Assembly (NCBI RefSeq): GCF_014651115.1
Contig: NZ_BMWG01000002.1
Location: 406,907-470,906, forward strand
Length of the DNA: 64,000 bases
Reading direction: 5' to 3'
Origin: Streptomyces inusitatus
Lineage (GTDB): Bacteria; Actinomycetota; Actinomycetes; Streptomycetales; Streptomycetaceae
Shown here in pieces: positions 34,227-42,301 of this stretch. How positions within the stretch are numbered: the first letter of the stretch is position 1; each line of letters opens with the position of its first letter. Below the pieces are notes generated by a model. The model was not told the DNA's origin. It saw only the letters and a program-made list of their open reading frames with translations, and did no database searches. Made by a program: the position numbers and the translations under genes.

Positions 34227-35426
34227 GTGGAACTGACACTGCTCGGTACCGGCGCCCCGGCCGGTCTCCCCCGGCCCGACTGCCCGTGCGCCGTGTGCGC
34301 CGCCGCTCGCGGCCCGGGGGCGCGGGCCGCGACCGCGCTGCTCGTGGACGGGGCGCTGCTGCTGGATCTGACGCCGGGGGCGGCGCTGGCCGCCGCGCGG
34401 GCCGGACATTCGCTCGTGGGCGTACGGCAGGTGCTGTTGACGCATCCGCACGACGGGCCGGCCGTGGATGTGCCTGCGGGGCTGCCGTCGGCGGGCAGGG
34501 TGCCGGACGGGCGGGTGCTGACGCTGATCAGCGGGCATCGGGTGCGGGCCGTGGCGATGGACAATCCGGGCACGGGGTACGAGGTGGCCTCGCCGGAGGG
34601 CGACCGGCTGCTGTATCTGCCGCCGGGCGGCGCGCCCGCCGGGCTGGCGGAGGGGCTGGCGGCGTACGAGATGGTGGTCGCGGATGTGGTCGGGCGGCCG
34701 GACGCGATCGCCAGGCTGCGCGCGGCGGGGGCGATCGGGGCGACAACCGATCTGATCGCGGTGCACATCGACCACGATGCGCCCGGGGGCCCGGAGCTGG
34801 ACCGCAGGCTGGCCGCCGCCGGGGCGCGCGCCGTGCCCGACGGCACCACGCTGATCGTCGGCGAGTACCACGCGGTGCCCGATGTGCCGCGCCGGACGCT
34901 GGTGACCGGCGGGGCCCGCTCGGGGAAGTCGGTGGAGGCCGAACGCAGGCTGGAGGCCTTCCCCGATGTGCTGTACGTGGCGACCGGCGGCCGGCGCGAG
35001 GGCGACGCGGAGTGGGCGGACCGGGTGGAGCTGCACCGGGAGCGGCGGCCCGGGTCCTGGCGTACCTCCGAGACCTGCGAGCTGGCCCCGCTGCTCGCCG
35101 AGGACGGCCCCCCGCTGCTGATCGACTGTCTCTCGCTCTGGCTCACCGACGCGATGGACCGGGCCGGCGCGTGGGACGACGAGGTGTGGCGGGAGCGGGG
35201 GGAGCGCGCCCTGCGGGAGCGGGTCGCCGAGCTGATCGCCGCCGTGCGGCGGAGCCCGCGCACGGTGGTGGCGGTGACCAACGAGGTGGGCTCGGGGGTG
35301 GTGCCCGCCACGGCGGCGGGCCGCCGCTTCCGGGACGAGCTGGGACGGCTCAACGCGGCCTTCGCGGCCGAGTGCGAACAGGTGCTGCTGGTGGTCGCCG
35401 GGCAGGCTCTGGTACTCCGGAACTGA
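34227..35426 (+). CDS. cobU: Cobinamide kinase/guanylyltransferase with N-terminal metallo-beta-lactamase-like domain
   Basis: A 399-residue fusion. The C-terminal part (about 220-399) is CobU, which phosphorylates adenosylcobinamide and adds GMP. It shows Walker A GGARSGKS (228-235), the guanylylation His in HRERRPGSWRT, IDCLSLWLTD and NEVGSGVVP. The first 215 residues resemble a metallo-beta-lactamase fold (LTLLGTGAPAG; LTHPHDGPAVD; VHIDHD), but the canonical HxHxDH metal motif is reduced to HPHDG, so catalysis is doubtful. It heads the cobU-cobT run; cobS follows 4 kb later. Confidence 0.92.
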   Translation: MELTLLGTGAPAGLPRPDCPCAVCAAARGPGARAATALLVDGALLLDLTPGAALAAARAGHSLVGVRQVLLTHPHDGPAVDVPAGLPSAGRVPDGRVLTLISGHRVRAVAMDNPGTGYEVASPEGDRLLYLPPGGAPAGLAEGLAAYEMVVADVVGRPDAIARLRAAGAIGATTDLIAVHIDHDAPGGPELDRRLAAAGARAVPDGTTLIVGEYHAVPDVPRRTLVTGGARSGKSVEAERRLEAFPDVLYVATGGRREGDAEWADRVELHRERRPGSWRTSETCELAPLLAEDGPPLLIDCLSLWLTDAMDRAGAWDDEVWRERGERALRERVAELIAAVRRSPRTVVAVTNEVGSGVVPATAAGRRFRDELGRLNAAFAAECEQVLLVVAGQALVLRN

Positions 35427-35455
35427 GCCCGCGCGCACCCGGTACTGTTCGGCGA

Positions 35456-36589
35456 ATGAGCAGGCTGAATCTCGATGACTTCTCCGAACTGATCGAGCGT
35501 CCCGACAGCGGTGTCCGGCGCGACGCAGAGGAACGCAGAGAGCGGCTGACCGTGCCGCCCGGCGCGCTCGGCCGGCTCGACGAGCTGGGCGAATGGCTGT
35601 CGGCCGCCCAGGCGTCGGTGCCGGTGAAGCCCGTCGGACAGCCGAAGGTGCTGCTGTTCGCCGGTGACCACGGCATCGCCGGTCTCGGCGTCTCCGGCCG
35701 GGCGGCCGGCACGGCGCATCTGCTGGTGCGCGCCGTGCTCGACGGCGCGAGCCCGGTGGCCGTGCTGGCCAGGACCGCCGGTGTGCCGGTGCGGATCGTG
35801 GACGCCGGGCTGGACTGCGATCCGGCGCTGCTGCCCGAGGAGATCGTCCGCCACCGGGTGCGGCGCGGCAGCGGGCGGATCGACGTCGAGGACGCGCTGA
35901 GCGCGGACGAGGCCGAGCGGGCGGTGCGGCTGGGGATGGCCCTCGCCGACGAGGAGGCCGACTCCGGGACCGATCTGATCGTTCTGGGCGATCTGAGCGT
36001 CGGCGGCACCACACCCGCGTCGGCGCTGATCGCCGCGCTCTGCGGCACCGACGCCTCGGTGGTCACCGGGCGGGGCGGCGCGGGCATCGACGATCTGGCG
36101 TGGATGCGCAAGTGCGCGGCGATCAGGGACACGCTGCGCAGGGCCCGGCCGGTCCTCGGCGATCAGCTGGAGCTGCTGGCGGCGGCGGGCGGCGCGGATC
36201 TGGCGGCCATGACCGGCTTTCTGCTCCAGAGCGCGGTGCGCCGGATGCCGGTGATCCTGGACGGGGTGGTCTCGGCGGCGTGCGCGCTGGTCGCGCAGCG
36301 GGCGGCGTTCCGTGCGCCGGACTGGTGGCTGGCGGGGCAGCTGAGCGGTGAGCCGGCGCAGGCCAAGGCGCTGGACCGGATGGCGCTCAACCCGCTGCTC
36401 GACCACGGCGTCACTGTGGGGGAAGGGACCGGGGCGCTGCTCGCACTGCCCATCGTCCGGGCGGCGGCCGCGCTGGCGGCGGAGCTGCCGGAGAAGGAGA
36501 AGGAGAAGGCTCCGGAGGCCGAAGCCGCTCCGGATCCGGCTTCGGATCCGGCTTCGGCTCCGGCTCCGACGGGGATCGACACGGACTGA
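35456..36589 (+). CDS. cobT: Nicotinate-nucleotide:dimethylbenzimidazole phosphoribosyltransferase
   Basis: A 377-residue enzyme that makes alpha-ribazole phosphate for the lower ligand of B12. Motifs: LTVPPGALGRLDELG, LLFAGDHGIAGLGVS, LGDLSVGGTTPASAL, and the C-terminal DHGVTVGEGTGALLALP with the catalytic Glu. The last 35 residues are a low-complexity Glu/Lys then Ala/Pro tail, coded by a repetitive GATCCGGCTTCG-type stretch near 36531-36572. I start at ATG 35456, 29 bp after cobU; no ribosome site is seen. The much longer upstream frame is a shadow of cobU. Confidence 0.95.
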   Translation: MSRLNLDDFSELIERPDSGVRRDAEERRERLTVPPGALGRLDELGEWLSAAQASVPVKPVGQPKVLLFAGDHGIAGLGVSGRAAGTAHLLVRAVLDGASPVAVLARTAGVPVRIVDAGLDCDPALLPEEIVRHRVRRGSGRIDVEDALSADEAERAVRLGMALADEEADSGTDLIVLGDLSVGGTTPASALIAALCGTDASVVTGRGGAGIDDLAWMRKCAAIRDTLRRARPVLGDQLELLAAAGGADLAAMTGFLLQSAVRRMPVILDGVVSAACALVAQRAAFRAPDWWLAGQLSGEPAQAKALDRMALNPLLDHGVTVGEGTGALLALPIVRAAAALAAELPEKEKEKAPEAEAAPDPASDPASAPAPTGIDTD

Positions 36590-36676
36590 CGGACACGTCG
36601 GTACGGCCGCCGCGGGTCCAGTGGTGGCCGTACCCTCACCTCCCCCGCCCAGCGGTGCCCCATATCATCGCATTTC

Positions 36677-38476
36677 ATGGGAGAGGTCCGTTTGTCCAGC
36701 AACTCGCAGTCCGCGCCGCCCGGCCCCGCGCCCGGCGGCCCGGCCGCCCGGAGCACCGCCCGCTCCCGGCGCGCCGCCTCCTTCGCCGTCTGGTATCTGC
36801 GCGGGGCGGCGTTCATCAATGTCCTGAGCGCCGTCTGGGTCTCGCTCGGCCAGGACCTGCGACGCCACAACGTGGCCGAGTACTTCACCCCGTACCTGCT
36901 CACCGCGGGTTTCGCCTCCGGCGTCCTCGCCCTCTTCCTCGCGGTCACCATGCGCCGCCGCAAGCGGGCCGCCTGGATCCTCAACCTGGTGCTCGGCGGG
37001 GGCTTCCTGCTGCTCTTCGCGCTCGCCCTGGCGCTTGAGGAAGGCTTCCGCGGGCATCCGCAGAACTGGGTCTCACTGGCCCTGACCGCCGCCTTCGTCG
37101 CCTCCCTGCTGCTGGGCCGGCGGGAGTTCTACGCGATCGGCGACCGCTCCAACCCCAAGCTCGCGGCGGCCGTCGCCACCGTCGGACTGCTGGTCACCTC
37201 ACTGCTGGCGGCCCTGCTGGTCACCGTCACGAACACCGCCGACACCGGCTCCACCTTCCTGGAGCGCTGGCGGTACGGGGTGCTCCGGCTGATCTCGCTC
37301 GCGGCCAACGACGACCACATCACCGGCATCGAGACCCCGGGCTGGGTCGATGTCGTCATCAACACCGCCTCCACCGCGCTGCTGCTCGCCGTGGCGTACG
37401 CGGCCTTCCGCTCCCGCCGTACCGTCGACCCGCTCACCGAGGAGGACGAGGAGCGGCTGCGCGCCCTGCTCGCCCGGCACGGCGAGCGCGACTCGCTGGG
37501 CTATTTCGCGCTGCGCCGCGAGAAGAGCGTGGTGTGGTCCCCCACCGGGAAGGCCGCCGTCGCCTACCGGGTGGTCGGCGGGGTGAGTCTCGCCTCCGGC
37601 GATCCGATCGGCGATCCGGAGGCCTGGCCGGGCGCGATCGAGCCCTGGCTCGCCCAGGCGCGCGAGCACGGCTGGTGCCCGGCCGTGATGGGAGCGGGCG
37701 AGGAGGCCGGCACCGTCTACGCCCGGCACGGCCTCGACGCGCTGGAGCTGGGCGACGAGGCGATCGTGGAGATCGCCGATTTCACCCTGGAGGGGCGGGC
37801 CATGCGGACCGTGCGCCAGGCGTACAACCGGGTGCGGCGCGCCGGGTACGAGGTGCGCGTCCGCCGCCACGAGGAGATCCCCGCCGAGGAGATGGCGGTG
37901 CTGCTCGAACGCGCCGACGACTGGCGCGACGGGGAGACCGAGCGCGGTTTCTCCATGGCGCTCGGACGGCTGGGCGACCCCGGGGACGGCCGCTGTGTGA
38001 TGCTCGAATGCACCGACGGCGAGGGCGTCCTGCGGGCCGTGCTGAGCTTTGTGCCCTGGGGTCCCGGCGGGCTCTCGCTCGATCTGATGCGGCGTGACCG
38101 GGACTCCGAGAACGGCCTGATGGAGTTCATGGTCATCGAACTGCTCCAGCGGGCGGGCGGACTCGGGGTCACCCAGGTCTCACTGAACTTCGCGATGTTC
38201 CGCTCGGTCTTCGAACGCGGCTCCCGGCTCGGCGCGGGCCCGGTGCTGCGGCTCTGGCGCTCGCTGCTCAGCTTCTTCTCCCGCTGGTGGCAGATCGAGT
38301 CGCTCTACCGCGCCAACGCCAAGTACCGGCCCATCTGGGAGCCCCGCTTCCTGCTCTTCGAGAAGAGCGCCGACCTGCTGCGCATCGGGGTGGCGGCGGG
38401 CCGCGCCGAAGGCTTCCTGGAGGCCCCCGGCCTGCCGAAGTGGCTGCACCGCAGGCATCTGGAGACCCGGCGCTGA
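36677..38476 (+). CDS. Membrane aminoacyl-phospholipid synthase-like protein (DUF2156)
   Basis: A 599-residue protein. The N-terminal third has six or seven membrane helices (about residues 38-260). The rest is a GNAT-like DUF2156 domain, as in MprF/LysX proteins that move lysine or alanine from tRNA to phosphatidylglycerol. Visible: DSLGYFALRREKSVVWSP, RVVGGVSLASGDPIG, GLSLDLMRRD and ANAKYRPIWEPRFL. There is no lysyl-tRNA synthetase domain, unlike mycobacterial LysX. The substrate is therefore inferred from the family. ATG 36677 lacks a ribosome site but TATCAT lies 8 bp upstream, so it may be leaderless; a TTG at 36692 with GGGAGAGG upstream is the alternative. Confidence 0.82.
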   Translation: MGEVRLSSNSQSAPPGPAPGGPAARSTARSRRAASFAVWYLRGAAFINVLSAVWVSLGQDLRRHNVAEYFTPYLLTAGFASGVLALFLAVTMRRRKRAAWILNLVLGGGFLLLFALALALEEGFRGHPQNWVSLALTAAFVASLLLGRREFYAIGDRSNPKLAAAVATVGLLVTSLLAALLVTVTNTADTGSTFLERWRYGVLRLISLAANDDHITGIETPGWVDVVINTASTALLLAVAYAAFRSRRTVDPLTEEDEERLRALLARHGERDSLGYFALRREKSVVWSPTGKAAVAYRVVGGVSLASGDPIGDPEAWPGAIEPWLAQAREHGWCPAVMGAGEEAGTVYARHGLDALELGDEAIVEIADFTLEGRAMRTVRQAYNRVRRAGYEVRVRRHEEIPAEEMAVLLERADDWRDGETERGFSMALGRLGDPGDGRCVMLECTDGEGVLRAVLSFVPWGPGGLSLDLMRRDRDSENGLMEFMVIELLQRAGGLGVTQVSLNFAMFRSVFERGSRLGAGPVLRLWRSLLSFFSRWWQIESLYRANAKYRPIWEPRFLLFEKSADLLRIGVAAGRAEGFLEAPGLPKWLHRRHLETRR

Positions 38477-38488
38477 ACCGCGGGAGGG

Positions 38489-39247
38489 TCATCGCTCCCG
38501 TGCGGCGGCGGGCGGGTCCGGCGTACCGCCGAGCAGATTCTGGAACCGGCGGCGGGGCCCGTCCCAGCGGCGGTCGTGACGGTAGGCGCGCAGCAGCGCC
38601 CTGGCCCGGGCCCTCGGCCGGGAGCGGTAGCAGCGGCGGGCCCACGCCGAGCCGGGGCGGGCCAGCCGGAGCGCGCCGAAGAGGGCCACGAAAGGGACGA
38701 GCGTGCCGATGAGCGCCGTCCTCGGTTTGCCCTTGACCAGGGTGATCAGCACGAAGAGGAAGTTGAGGCCCAGGGTGAGGGCGAGGTTCGCGCGGTCCTG
38801 GCGCTCGGCGGGGCTGAGCGAGTCGACGTCGAGCGGGGAGAAGCCGCTGAGCACCAGCAGGGCGAGGGCGGCGGCGAGGACGACGACCTCCACGCTCTGG
38901 CGGCCCTGTTCGCTCCAGTAGACGTCGTCGATGTGGACGATCAGCGCGAACTCGTCCAGGAGCAGGCCCGCGCCGATCCCGAAGACGACCGCGCAGATCG
39001 CGGCGGTGAGCCCGTGCCGTCCGCTGCCCACCGCGCCGAAGCCGCCGACGACGGTGAGCACCACCCCGGGCACCGCGTGGTGGATGTGGGTCCCGCCCGC
39101 GGTGATGTCGCGGAAGGGGCCGATGCCCGCCCTGATCAGCCGGGTGATGGTGCGGGTGATGAGGAAGGTGAGGACGAAGGAGGCGAGGGCGAGCAGCATC
39201 GGGAGCTTCCCCGCCTCGGTGATGTTCTCCTGGAACCAGCGCCCCAT
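38489..39247 (-). CDS. Integral membrane protein of unknown function
   Basis: A 252-residue protein with about six membrane helices, starting MGRWFQENITEAGKLP. Notable motifs are GGTHIHHAVPGVVL, with three clustered His, and FALIVHIDDVYW, which look like metal or proton sites. The C-terminal 50 residues are strongly basic (RSRPRARARALLRAYRHDRR). ATG at 39247 has AAGGGG about 10 bp upstream. It points against the surrounding cob genes, and its stop is 12 bp from the stop of the DUF2156 gene. I do not recognise a characterised family. Confidence 0.75.
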   Translation of the reverse strand: MGRWFQENITEAGKLPMLLALASFVLTFLITRTITRLIRAGIGPFRDITAGGTHIHHAVPGVVLTVVGGFGAVGSGRHGLTAAICAVVFGIGAGLLLDEFALIVHIDDVYWSEQGRQSVEVVVLAAALALLVLSGFSPLDVDSLSPAERQDRANLALTLGLNFLFVLITLVKGKPRTALIGTLVPFVALFGALRLARPGSAWARRCYRSRPRARARALLRAYRHDRRWDGPRRRFQNLLGGTPDPPAAARER

Positions 39248-39401
39248 AGCGAAATGCCCCCTTGTGAAAGGTATGCGTAATTTACCGCTTGTGGGGTGAG
39301 AGGGGCGGGCTACGCTTCGCCGGTGGACCGCCCGCCCCGGGCGGCTCCCGGCGCCCTTCGGCGATCCCCAGCGATCCCCCAGTGATTCCCGAGCGAGTGA
39401 A

Positions 39402-40184
39402 GTGAGCGGTGTGAGCGGTCTGACCGGCATACGTTTCGCCTTCGGCACCCTGACCGTGCTGCCCGTCCGCCTCACCCGCTGGGACCGCGGGGCCGCCCGG
39501 GCGGGCATGCTCTGCGCCCCGCTGGCCGGTCTGGTGGTGGGTCTGGCGGCCGCGGTCACGGGCGGGGCGCTCCGGCTGCTGGGGGCCGGGTCCGCGCTCG
39601 CCGCCGTCGCGGCCGTCGCGGTGCCCGCCGTCCTCACCCGGGGGCTCCATCTGGACGGGCTCGCGGACACCGCGGACGGCCTGGGCAGCGGGAAGCCCGC
39701 CGAGGACGCGCTGCGGATCATGAAGCAGTCGGACGTCGGACCGTTCGGCGTGATCACCCTGCTGTTCGTCCTGCTCGCCCAAGTCGCCGCCCTCGCGCAG
39801 CTGTACGACCGGGGCTGGGCGTACGGCGCGCTCGCCGCCGTGACCGCCGGGGTCACCGCCCGGCTCGCCCTCACCCTCGCCGCCCGCCCGGGGATCCCCG
39901 CCGCCCGCCCCGGGGGCCTGGGCGCGGCGGTCGCCGAGACCGTCCCCGTACGCACCGCCCTGGCCGTCGCCGCGCTGGTCACCGTCTGCTGCGCGGGCGT
40001 CGGCGCGCTCCTGGGCGGGTACGGCGCGGTGCACCAGGCGGTCGCGGTCCTGGCCGGGCTCGCGGCGGCCCAGCTGCTGCTGCGTCACTGTGCGCGCCGG
40101 TTCGGCGGGGTGACGGGCGATGTGTTCGGCGCTCTCGCCGAGACGGCGGCGACGGTCGCGCTGGTGGCGCTGGCCCTGGGCTGA
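39402..40184 (+). CDS. cobS: Adenosylcobinamide-GDP ribazoletransferase (cobalamin synthase)
   Basis: A 260-residue membrane enzyme for the last step of the nucleotide-loop pathway: it joins adenosylcobinamide-GDP with alpha-ribazole. The conserved acidic cluster is RGLHLDGLADTADGLGSGKP, followed by the motif MKQSDVGPFGV. About six hydrophobic helices are present. The GTG start at 39402 is one of two close in-frame GTGs (the other at 39411). With cobU and cobT it completes late B12 assembly. I saw no cobalamin riboswitch upstream. Confidence 0.94.
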   Translation: MSGVSGLTGIRFAFGTLTVLPVRLTRWDRGAARAGMLCAPLAGLVVGLAAAVTGGALRLLGAGSALAAVAAVAVPAVLTRGLHLDGLADTADGLGSGKPAEDALRIMKQSDVGPFGVITLLFVLLAQVAALAQLYDRGWAYGALAAVTAGVTARLALTLAARPGIPAARPGGLGAAVAETVPVRTALAVAALVTVCCAGVGALLGGYGAVHQAVAVLAGLAAAQLLLRHCARRFGGVTGDVFGALAETAATVALVALALG

Positions 40185-40352
40185 ACGGCCGCTCAGCGCG
40201 TCCGGGGGCGGCCCGGGCCGGGCGGGGAAGCGGCTCCGCCGTGATCGGGATACGTGACCGCGCGTACGCTTTTCCCCTGGCGGGGTGTTGACCTATCCCC
40301 CCAACGGCCCCCAAAGGCCCTGGAAACTCAACGGAAGCGAGATTTCACCACC

Positions 40353-41882
40353 GTGACTGCTCTCACTCTCAGCACTGCCGGCGCTGCGACGCTGCGCGCC
40401 GACGCCCTCGTCGTCGGCATCGCGAAGGGCGCCAAGGGCCCGGTGGTCGCGCCGGGCGCGGAGGCCGTGGACAAGGCGTTCGACGGAAAGCTCGCCGCCG
40501 TACTGGAGACCCTCGGGGCCACCGGCTCCGAGGGCGAGGTGACGAAGCTTCCCTCGCCCTCCGGCTTCAAGACCCCCGTCGTCCTCGCGGTCGGCCTCGG
40601 AACCCTGCCGGCCAAGGACGAGACCTACGGTCTGGAGACCCTGCGCCGGGCCGCGGGCACCGCCGCCCGGGTGCTGACCGGGTCCAAGAAGGCCGGCTTC
40701 GCCCTGCCGATCGAGGACGCGGAGGACGCCGGGGCCGTGGCCGAGGGCGCGCTGCTGGGGGCCTACGCCTTCACCGCGTACCAGGGCGGCGGGAAGAAGG
40801 CCGCGAAGGGCGGCGGCCCCAAGCAGGCGCTCGCCGAGGTGGCCCTGCTGGGCGCGAAGCCGCGCGACAAGGCGTTCAAGGCCGCCGCCGAGCGCGCCGT
40901 CGCGATCGGCGAGGAGCTGAACCGCGCCCGCGACCTGGTCAACACCCCGCCGAACGACCTCACCCCCGACGCCTTCGCCGTGCTGGCCGCCGCCGCCGGC
41001 AAGGAGCACGGGATCAAGGTCCAGATCCTGGACGAGAAGGCCCTCCTCAAGGGCGGCTTCGGCGGCATCATGGGCGTCGGCCAGGGCTCGCAGAACCCGC
41101 CGCGCCTGGTGCGGCTGAGCTACACCCACCACAAGGACGCCAAGACCCTCGCCCTGGTGGGCAAGGGCATCACCTACGACTCGGGCGGCATCTCGCTGAA
41201 GCCCGCCGGTCACAACGAGACGATGAAGTGCGACATGGCCGGCGCCGCCGCCGTGTTCGCCGCCGTCGTCGCCGCCGCCCGGCTGGGCATCGCGGTCAAT
41301 GTCACCGGCTGGCTCGCGCTCGCCGAGAACATGCCCTCGGGCTCGGCCACCCGCCCGGGTGATGTGCTGCGGATGTACAGCGGCAAGACGGTCGAGGTGC
41401 TCAACACCGACGCCGAGGGCCGGCTGGTGCTGGCGGACGCGCTGTGGAAGGCGTCCGAGGAGCACCCCGACGCGATCGTGGACGTGGCGACGCTGACCGG
41501 CGCGATGATGGTCGCGCTGGGCAACCGCACCTTCGGTGTGATGGCCAACGACGACGCGTTCCGCACCGCGGTCCACGAGACCGCGGAGGAGGCCGGCGAG
41601 CAGTCCTGGCCGATGCCGCTCCCGCCCGAGCTGCGCAAGGGCATGGACACCCCCACCGCCGACATGGCCAACATGGGCGAGCGGATGGGCGGCGGCCTGG
41701 TCGCCGGTCTCTTCCTCCAGGAGTTCGTGGGCGAGGACATCGCCTGGGCCCACCTGGACATCGCGGGCCCGGCCTACAACGAGAGCGCGCCGTTCGGCTA
41801 CACCCCCAAGGGCGGCACCGGCTCCTCGGTCCGCACCCTGGTGCGGCTGGCCGAGCGGATCGCCGACGGCGAGCTGGGCTAG
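40353..41882 (+). CDS. pepA: Leucyl aminopeptidase (M17)
   Basis: A 509-residue cytosolic di-zinc aminopeptidase. The family signature NTDAEGRLVLADAL is near residues 350-363. Other metal ligands are in GKGITYDSGGISLKP and MKCDMAGAAAV. The C-terminal end carries WAHLDIAGPAYN. The N-terminal macro-like domain is present, so length is normal. I start at GTG 40353 (MTALTLSTAG) because the family starts there and GGAAGCGAG lies upstream; the longer frame to 40254 has no support. It lies between cobS and lpdA, as in mycobacteria. Confidence 0.95.
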   Translation: MTALTLSTAGAATLRADALVVGIAKGAKGPVVAPGAEAVDKAFDGKLAAVLETLGATGSEGEVTKLPSPSGFKTPVVLAVGLGTLPAKDETYGLETLRRAAGTAARVLTGSKKAGFALPIEDAEDAGAVAEGALLGAYAFTAYQGGGKKAAKGGGPKQALAEVALLGAKPRDKAFKAAAERAVAIGEELNRARDLVNTPPNDLTPDAFAVLAAAAGKEHGIKVQILDEKALLKGGFGGIMGVGQGSQNPPRLVRLSYTHHKDAKTLALVGKGITYDSGGISLKPAGHNETMKCDMAGAAAVFAAVVAAARLGIAVNVTGWLALAENMPSGSATRPGDVLRMYSGKTVEVLNTDAEGRLVLADALWKASEEHPDAIVDVATLTGAMMVALGNRTFGVMANDDAFRTAVHETAEEAGEQSWPMPLPPELRKGMDTPTADMANMGERMGGGLVAGLFLQEFVGEDIAWAHLDIAGPAYNESAPFGYTPKGGTGSSVRTLVRLAERIADGELG

Positions 41883-41923
41883 TCACCCGGAGTGACCCCC
41901 GGTGCCTCACGGTGCCCCACGGT

Positions 41924-41953
41924 ACGGCCCCGCCCGCGCTCGGGCGGGGCCGT
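41924..41953 (+). terminator. Terminator after pepA
   Basis: ACGGCCCCGCCCG and its complement form a perfect 13-bp stem around CGCT, 42 bp after the pepA stop. Confidence 0.85.
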
Positions 41954-41970
41954 GCCGCGTGAACGGGCGG

Positions 41971-42000
41971 TACGGCGCGGTACGGCGCGGTACGGCGCGG
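41971..42000 (+). repeat. Three perfect copies of a 10-bp tandem repeat
   Basis: TACGGCGCGG is repeated three times head to tail, with partial copies on both sides. It lies in the 419-bp region between pepA and lpdA, which also holds a terminator and a palindrome and has no convincing gene. Confidence 0.8.
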
Positions 42001-42111
42001 TCCCACGCGGTCGGGGTGTCCCGAAAGCGCCGTTCGCTGTGGATGAAACATCCCTTTCGGTGGAATCGGCCCGGCCGCCGGAATGTTATTACCTGTGAGT
42101 AACTCCTGAGG

Positions 42112-42121
42112 TGATCGATCA
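42112..42121. promoter_or_regulatory. 10-bp palindrome TGATCGATCA upstream of lpdA
   Basis: A perfect 10-bp palindrome 181 bp before the lpdA start, in an AT-richer stretch after GTGAGTAACTCC. It has the same half-site (TGATCGAT) as the 17-bp palindrome in the aceE promoter, so both may bind one regulator. Confidence 0.45.
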
Positions 42122-42301
42122 GACGCCACAAGAGACCGGCCCCGCGTCCCGTCTTTCCGCAACAAGTGCGAAGATGGGTCCTCGGCAGGACAGGGCCCGA
42201 CCTAAGGGCCGACGAGACATCGGCCGCACACCAGCCGAACGGCCGGTTTCCCCCGGGTGAGGGGGCCCCGGTGCCCGGCGCACATGCATGGAGGACGTGA
42301 C

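Noticed and set aside
33720..34227. Cobalamin riboswitch before cobU
   Set aside because: I looked for the conserved B12-box pattern on the plus strand and saw none; the region holds a dispersed repeat, a terminator and a small opposite gene.
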